Below, in pieces: positions 6,484-10,102 of a stretch of 10,102 nucleotides of DNA. The notes beneath the pieces were generated by a model. That model searched no databases. It worked only from the letters and a program-made list of their open reading frames with translations, and was not told the origin of the DNA. This stretch comes from Caulobacter sp. (GTDB taxonomy: Bacteria > Pseudomonadota > Alphaproteobacteria > Caulobacterales > Caulobacteraceae), in contig JACMOF010000234.1 in assembly GCA_014378155.1 (NCBI GenBank), positions 1-10,102 on the forward strand. Direction: 5' to 3'. A program made the position numbers and the translations under genes. Position 1 is the first letter of the stretch, and every line of letters starts with the position of its first letter.

Positions 6484-8010
6484 TCAGCGCATCCTGCGCG
6501 CCAGCGGCCGGACCGGCGGCGCGCTTTGATCGGCGAGCGAGGCCCACAGGTGCAGGGCGGCATAGGCCCGCCATGGCCGCCAGGCCTCGGCCCGGGCCAG
6601 CAGCTGTTCCGCCGTCGGACGAACGCCGTCGGCGCCTGTCAGGGCGCGCATCAAGGCCACGTCGGCGGCGGGGAAGGCGTCGGGCTCGCGAAGCTGGCGC
6701 ATGGCGATGTATTGCGCCGTCCATTCGCCGATGCCGGGCAGGGCGCGCAGCCGCTTGACCGTTTCCTCCAGGCCCGCAGTCGGCGACAGCAGATTGGGGT
6801 CCTCGACGATCGCCTGGGCCATGGCCGACAGGCAGCGGATGCGGGCGCCGGGCATCTTCATGCCGGACAGGTCGGCAGTCGCGAGCAGAGCGGCCGACGG
6901 GAAGGTGTGGGTCAGGCCGGGCTCGGCCCAGGGCGCGGCCAAGGGCGCGCCGTGGGCCGCCACCAGGTCTCCCGCCAGCTTTCGCGCGGCGGCGACGGTG
7001 ATCTGCTGACCAAGGATGGCGCGGACCGCCAGCTCGAACCCGTCCCAGGCCCCAGGCACCCGCAGGCCGGGCCGGGCGGCGACCATCGGGGCCAGGCCGG
7101 GATCCTGCGACAGCACCTCGCCGATCCCCACCGGGTCGGCCGACAGGTCGAACACCGCCCGCACCCGCGCCAGGATGCGGGGCAGGGCCGAGGGCTTGGG
7201 AAACCGCACCGCCACGCTCAGCCGGTCGTCGCCGATCGGCCGCACGGCGATGGTCCCGGCGGCCCCGTCCAGGGCGATGGCCCGGCGATAGACGCCGTCG
7301 CGCACGATCTCGACACCTGGGATGGCCCGCCTCGCCAGGAAGGCCAGCATGGCGTCCCAGTCATAGGGCGGCCGATAGCGCAGGCTCAGGACGATGGCGT
7401 CATTGGCCGGTCCATGTCCTGGGGAAGAGGGCAGGGCCTTGCGACGGCGCAGGGCGGCGGGCGGACAGTCATAGAGCTGCTGGAAGGTCTCGTTGAAGCG
7501 GCGCACGCTGCCAAAGCCGGCGGCCAGGGCCACTTCGCCCATCGGCAGGTCGGTCTCGTGGATCAGCTGCTTGGCCAGCAGCACCCGCCGGGTCTGGGCC
7601 ACGCCGACCGGCGTCGCGCCCAGGTGCTGCAGAAACAGCCGCCGCAGTTGCCGGCCGCCGACGCCGACCCGTCCGGCCAGGGTCTCGACGTCGGCCCCAT
7701 CCTCACGGGGGGCGTCGAGCGCTCCAGCCTCGATCAGCGCCAGCGCGCGCGACACGGTGTTGGACGCCCCGTTCCACGCCCCCAGCTGCGGCGAGGTCTC
7801 GGGCCGGCAGCGCAGGCAGGCGCGATAGCCGGCCTCCTGGGCCGAGGCGGCGGTGGCGTGGAAGCTGACGTTCTCGCGCTTGGGGCAACGGGCCGGGCAC
7901 ACCGGCCGGCAATAGACGCCCGTCGTCCGCACCGCCACGAACAGTCGGCCGTCGAAACGGGCGTCGCGGGTCTGGATGGCGCGGTAACAGGCGTCGGGGT
8001 CGAGATCCAT
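6484..8010 (-). CDS. alkA: Ada-AlkA fusion: methyl-sensing AraC activator and 3-methyladenine DNA glycosylase
   Basis: Three modules are joined in about 508 aa. Numbering from the ATG at 8022, the Ada zinc/methyl-acceptor domain (about 5-76) carries Cys38, Cys42, Cys69 and Cys72, matching E. coli Ada, in GVYCRPVC and ACLRCRPE; Cys46 is extra. An AraC helix-turn-helix region (about 85-192) includes LAAGFGSVRRFNETF. An AlkA-type glycosylase (about 208-505) has the N-terminal domain start RYRPPYDWDAMLAFLA, the helix-hairpin-helix LPGIGEWTAQY at 428-438 and the catalytic Asp454 in FPAADVALMRA. It should excise alkylated bases and sense methyl phosphotriesters to activate transcription, perhaps its own. 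The C-terminal methyltransferase domain of classical Ada is absent; such fusions are known. Two starts fit. I give the ATG at 8010 because MDLDPDACYRAI matches the usual family beginning. The ATG at 8022 adds four residues. Neither has a Shine-Dalgarno site. Confidence 0.93.
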   Translation of the reverse strand: MDLDPDACYRAIQTRDARFDGRLFVAVRTTGVYCRPVCPARCPKRENVSFHATAASAQEAGYRACLRCRPETSPQLGAWNGASNTVSRALALIEAGALDAPREDGADVETLAGRVGVGGRQLRRLFLQHLGATPVGVAQTRRVLLAKQLIHETDLPMGEVALAAGFGSVRRFNETFQQLYDCPPAALRRRKALPSSPGHGPANDAIVLSLRYRPPYDWDAMLAFLARRAIPGVEIVRDGVYRRAIALDGAAGTIAVRPIGDDRLSVAVRFPKPSALPRILARVRAVFDLSADPVGIGEVLSQDPGLAPMVAARPGLRVPGAWDGFELAVRAILGQQITVAAARKLAGDLVAAHGAPLAAPWAEPGLTHTFPSAALLATADLSGMKMPGARIRCLSAMAQAIVEDPNLLSPTAGLEETVKRLRALPGIGEWTAQYIAMRQLREPDAFPAADVALMRALTGADGVRPTAEQLLARAEAWRPWRAYAALHLWASLADQSAPPVRPLARRMR

Positions 8011-8112
8011 GGCGACGATCATAGACCGTGGCGCCGCGCGGTCTCGCGGTTTTCGGACGAGGTCGTCAGGCGCTCGACCTGCCGCCCCGGTTGGGGGAGG
8101 ACTGGCCGGCGG

Positions 8113-8223
8113 GCAAGACCCCCTCAGTCGCTTCGCGACAGCTCCCCCTGAGGAGCAGCACCTGCTCGGCCTAGACCCTCGCCCTCTGGGGGAGGTGGTC
8201 CGGAGGGCTTTAGGGGGTCTTGC
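8113..8223. repeat. 111-bp foldback (MITE-like/palindromic) intergenic repeat
   Basis: GCAAGACCCCCT (8113-8124) and AGGGGGTCTTGC (8212-8223) are perfect 12-bp terminal inverted repeats. Inside them the arms 8113-8153 and 8183-8223 still match imperfectly, including a shared CTCCCCC block, so the unit can fold into one long hairpin. A small internal hairpin GTCGC-TTC-GCGAC lies at 8127-8139. TGGGGGAGG occurs at 8092-8100 and again at 8187-8195, so related sequence may extend left of the left arm. There is no coding potential. It resembles the dispersed CTCCCCC-rich intergenic repeats of Caulobacterales genomes as I recall them. The rest of the 8011-8230 spacer shows nothing I can name, including no clear promoter for the Ada-AlkA gene. 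Confidence 0.7.
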
Positions 8224-8230
8224 ACCGCGG

Positions 8231-8267
8231 AAAGAAAAAGGCCTCCCGGTTTGCGCCGGGAGGCCTT
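8231..8267 (-). terminator. Rho-independent terminator of the acyl-CoA dehydrogenase gene
   Basis: Read on the minus strand, a 12-bp perfect stem AAGGCCTCCCGG / CCGGGAGGCCTT with a 6-nt loop (8267-8238) runs into TTTTTCTTT (to 8231). It begins 25 bp after the TGA of the dehydrogenase gene. This is the clearest intrinsic terminator in the window. Confidence 0.93.
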
Positions 8268-8292
8268 CGTCGTTCAGCGCTCGGCGCTCAGA

Positions 8293-9600
8293 TCAGCGAA
8301 TCCCCGGCACCTGCCGCGCGGCTTCCCGCTCGACCTTCTGCTGGTAGGCGAGATCCCCGTACTTGCCGTATTCCATCCGGGCGATGGTGCGCTCGTGAAC
8401 CTCGTCCGGGCCGTCGGCCAGGCGCAGGGTGCGGATGCCGGCATAGGCCTTGGCCAGGCCGAAGTCGGTGGTGACCCCGCCGCCGCCGTGGGCCTGGATG
8501 GCGTCGTCGATGATCTTCAGGGCCAGGCGCGGGGCGGCGACCTTGATCATCGCGATCTCCAGACGCGCCGACTTGTTGCCGGCCTTGTCCATCATGTCGG
8601 CGGCCTTCAGGCACAGCAGGCGGCACATCTCGATATTGATGCGGGCCTCGGCGATGCGCTCTTCCCAGACCGACTGATCGGAGATGTACTTGCCGAACGC
8701 CTTGCGGCTCATCAGGCGCTTGCACATCTTCTCCAGCGCCACCTCGGCCGTGCCGATGGTGCGCATGCAGTGGTGGATGCGGCCGGGGCCAAGGCGGCCT
8801 TGCGCGATCTCGAAGCCGCGACCTTCGCCGAGCAGCAGGCCGTCGATGACCGGCACCCGCACGTTCTTGAGGATCACCTCGGCGTGGCCGTGCGGGGCGT
8901 CGTCATAGCCGAACACCGGCAGCATACGGACGATCTCGATGCCGGGGCTGTCCATCGGCACCAGGATCTGGCTCTGCTGCTGGTGGCGGCTGGCGTTGTC
9001 GGGGTCGGTCTTGCCCATGACGATCGCGACCTTGCAGCGCGGATCGCCGACGCCCGAGCTCCACCACTTGCGGCCGTTGATCACATAGTCGTCGCCGTCG
9101 CGCTCGATGCGGGTCTCGATATTGGTGGCGTCGGAGCTGGCGACTTCCGGCTCGGTCATCAGGAAGGCGCTGCGGATCTCGCCGTTCATCAGCGGGCGCA
9201 GCCAGCGCTCCTTCTGCTCCAGCGTGCCATAGCGCATCAACACTTCCATATTGCCGGTGTCGGGCGCCGAGCAGTTGAACACCTCGGAGGCGAAGCCGAT
9301 CTTGCCCAGCTGTTCGGCGATCAGGCTGTATTCGAGGTTGGTCAGCTGCACGCCCTCGAACTGGAACGTGTCATCGACATGGGTCTGGCCGCTGTGCGGC
9401 GGCATGAAGAAGTTCCACAGACCGGCGGCCTTGGCCTTGGCCTTCAGCTCCTCGACGACCTGCACGACCTTCCAGCGCTCCTTGCCGATGACGTTCATCT
9501 CGGCTTCGTAGCGGGGGATGGCGGGCACGATGTGCTCGTCCATGAACGCGGTCACGCGATCGAGGAACTGACGCTGCTTGGGGGAGATGTCGAAATCCAT
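8293..9600 (-). CDS. Acyl-CoA dehydrogenase, ACAD10/ACAD11-like
   Basis: This 435-aa FAD-dependent acyl-CoA dehydrogenase would oxidise an acyl-CoA at the alpha-beta bond, passing electrons to electron-transfer flavoprotein in the cytoplasm. The N-terminal helical domain starts [16 protein letters not shown]. The FAD/substrate motif [16 protein letters not shown] is at 146-161, with WWSSGV at 179-184. The late flavin motif [20 protein letters not shown] is at 371-390. The segment [10 protein letters not shown] (393-402) is typical of the ACAD10/11 group. There Asp396 stands where medium-chain dehydrogenases have the catalytic Glu of YEGT. The start at 9600 is preferred over the open frame back to a TTG at 9672, because the promoter and operator lie in 9621-9672 and the sequence before MDFDIS is not dehydrogenase-like. 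It is a single gene, with its own regulated promoter and strong terminator. The likely role is fatty-acid or related acyl-CoA breakdown; chain specificity is unknown. Confidence 0.94.
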   Translation of the reverse strand: MDFDISPKQRQFLDRVTAFMDEHIVPAIPRYEAEMNVIGKERWKVVQVVEELKAKAKAAGLWNFFMPPHSGQTHVDDTFQFEGVQLTNLEYSLIAEQLGKIGFASEVFNCSAPDTGNMEVLMRYGTLEQKERWLRPLMNGEIRSAFLMTEPEVASSDATNIETRIERDGDDYVINGRKWWSSGVGDPRCKVAIVMGKTDPDNASRHQQQSQILVPMDSPGIEIVRMLPVFGYDDAPHGHAEVILKNVRVPVIDGLLLGEGRGFEIAQGRLGPGRIHHCMRTIGTAEVALEKMCKRLMSRKAFGKYISDQSVWEERIAEARINIEMCRLLCLKAADMMDKAGNKSARLEIAMIKVAAPRLALKIIDDAIQAHGGGGVTTDFGLAKAYAGIRTLRLADGPDEVHERTIARMEYGKYGDLAYQQKVEREAARQVPGIR

Positions 9601-9620
9601 GGCGCTTCCCAATCCCTGTT

Positions 9621-9640
9621 CTTCAAACGCTTGTTTGAAG
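9621..9640. promoter_or_regulatory. Inverted-repeat operator, PsrA/TetR-like
   Basis: The perfect inverted repeat CTTCAAAC-GCTT-GTTTGAAG fits the (G/C)AAAC-N2-4-GTTT(G/C) pattern known for PsrA, a TetR-family fatty-acid-responsive repressor. It lies between the -10 element and the start codon of the acyl-CoA dehydrogenase, at the likely transcription start, where a bound repressor would block initiation. The regulator itself is not in the window, and which TetR protein binds is inference. Confidence 0.65.
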
Positions 9641-9642
9641 TG

Positions 9643-9672
9643 GTTGTAGCACCGGGCCGAGGTTGACGGCAA
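9643..9672 (-). promoter_or_regulatory. Housekeeping promoter of the acyl-CoA dehydrogenase
   Basis: On the minus strand TTGCCGT (9672-9666) and GCTACAAC (9650-9643) are separated by 15 nt. The second box fits the Caulobacter sigma-73 -10 consensus GCTANAWC exactly; the first differs by one base from TTGaCgS. The spacer is one base longer than the usual 10-14. The predicted start of transcription falls in the adjacent inverted repeat. Confidence 0.65.
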
Positions 9673-9694
9673 GCGGACTTGCGGGCGGTGATCG
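9663..9694 (+). promoter_or_regulatory. Possible promoter of the GNAT gene
   Basis: TTGACGG at 9663-9669 is a perfect -35 of the Caulobacter housekeeping type on the plus strand and overlaps the -35 of the divergent dehydrogenase promoter. No convincing -10 follows; the best region is around GGTGATCGG near 9687-9694. A start of transcription there would leave a very short leader before the ATG at 9716. Confidence 0.3.
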
Positions 9695-9715
9695 GCTCAC
9701 GGCAAACTCAGCCGC

Positions 9716-10102
9716 ATGGACATCCAGATTCTCCCCCTCGAAGGCCGCTACGTCCGGCTGGAACCCATCACCCCCGCCCTGCGCGACGAGCTGCGCGGCG
9801 CGATCGACTGCGATCCCGCAAGCTGGGAGATCATGTCGACCAATGGCTGCGGCGAAGGCTTCGAGGACTGGTGGGGCGCGCTGCAAGGCGAGACCCAGCG
9901 GGGCGAGCGCATCGGCTTCGCCATCCGCCGGCTGTCGGACGGCAAGGTGGTCGGCACCTCCAGCTATCTGAACATCCGCAAGCTGCACAAGGGCCTGGAG
10001 GTCGGCTCGACCTTCCTGCATCCCGACGCCCGCTCGGGGCCGATCAATCCGGAGTCCAAGCGGCTGCTGCTGGGCCACGCCTTTGACGCCGGGGCGATCC
10101 GG
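9716..10102 (+). CDS. GNAT-family N-acetyltransferase, RimJ/RimL-like (3' end off the window)
   Basis: The 129 residues in view open with LEGRYVRLEPITPAL, typical of the RimJ/RimL-type (COG1670) acetyltransferases. The conserved strand GKVVGTSSYLNIR is near 76-88. The EVGSTFLHPDARSGPINPESKRLLL segment (95-119) is the region that in this subfamily binds acetyl-CoA, in the form W.HP...GTG.N.EAK. These enzymes transfer acetyl from acetyl-CoA to an amine of a protein N-terminus or small molecule; the target is unknown. The C-terminal part is missing, since members are about 180-200 aa. No clear Shine-Dalgarno precedes the ATG at 9716, and the short predicted leader suggests weak or leaderless initiation. 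It diverges from the acyl-CoA dehydrogenase gene with a 115-bp shared control region. Confidence 0.88.
   Translation, partial: MDIQILPLEGRYVRLEPITPALRDELRGAIDCDPASWEIMSTNGCGEGFEDWWGALQGETQRGERIGFAIRRLSDGKVVGTSSYLNIRKLHKGLEVGSTFLHPDARSGPINPESKRLLLGHAFDAGAIR

Noticed and set aside
6436..8151. 571-codon plus-strand open frame opposite the Ada-AlkA gene
   Set aside because: Gly/Arg/Gln-rich antisense shadow; it also runs through the palindrome and the foldback repeat, which argues against coding.
8251..9666. Long plus-strand open frame of 471 codons opposite the acyl-CoA dehydrogenase
   Set aside because: It is the antisense shadow of a well-recognised gene in high-GC DNA; its translation is low-complexity and no family is recognisable.

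Overview
The window is high-GC bacterial DNA with the codon habits and short intergenic spacers of an alphaproteobacterium. The proteins read like those of Caulobacter or a close relative in the Caulobacterales. That placement rests on remembered protein resemblance plus a promoter close to the Caulobacter housekeeping sigma pattern (TTGaCgS / GCTANAWC); no search was run. No RNA gene, CRISPR array, insertion sequence or prophage gene is visible. The left edge cuts the 3' end of one gene and the right edge cuts the 3' end of another.

Region 1 (1-3587, minus strand) is a tight operon transcribed right to left: a SsuC/TauC-type ABC permease, its ATPase, an acyl-CoA-dehydrogenase-fold flavoenzyme that looks more like the SfnB/DszC oxygenase branch, and an NAD-dependent D-2-hydroxyacid dehydrogenase (3' end off the window). 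Junctions overlap by 4 bp (ATGA) or nearly so. A LysR-type regulator (3732-4565, plus strand) is divergent, and the 144-bp gap holds a perfect interrupted dyad with T-N11-A geometry, CGCCTTT-N11-AAAGGCG, as expected for its operator. The set looks like a regulated uptake-plus-oxidation module for a small organic compound, with organosulfur the leading guess. No periplasmic binding protein is in view.

Region 2 (4612-8010, minus strand) holds a ClC-type chloride channel/transporter with C-terminal CBS domains and, upstream of it, an Ada-AlkA fusion: an Ada methyl-sensor domain, an AraC helix-turn-helix and a 3-methyladenine DNA glycosylase. A perfect 28-bp palindrome sits between them.

Region 3 (8011-8292) is a 282-bp spacer with a 111-bp foldback repeat (perfect 12-bp terminal inverted repeats, about 41-nt imperfect arms) and a clear intrinsic terminator serving the next gene.

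Region 4 (8293-10102) has an ACAD10/11-like acyl-CoA dehydrogenase on the minus strand, diverging from a GNAT acetyltransferase on the plus strand that runs off the window. The dehydrogenase promoter can be read directly. Immediately downstream of its -10 lies the 8+8 inverted repeat CTTCAAAC-N4-GTTTGAAG, which resembles operators of TetR-family fatty-acid regulators such as PsrA.

Nothing here is a clearly new biological system. The most interesting items are the coupled transporter/flavoenzyme operon with its operator, the ClC protein with substituted proton-pathway residues, the two palindromic repeats and the fatty-acid-type operator.
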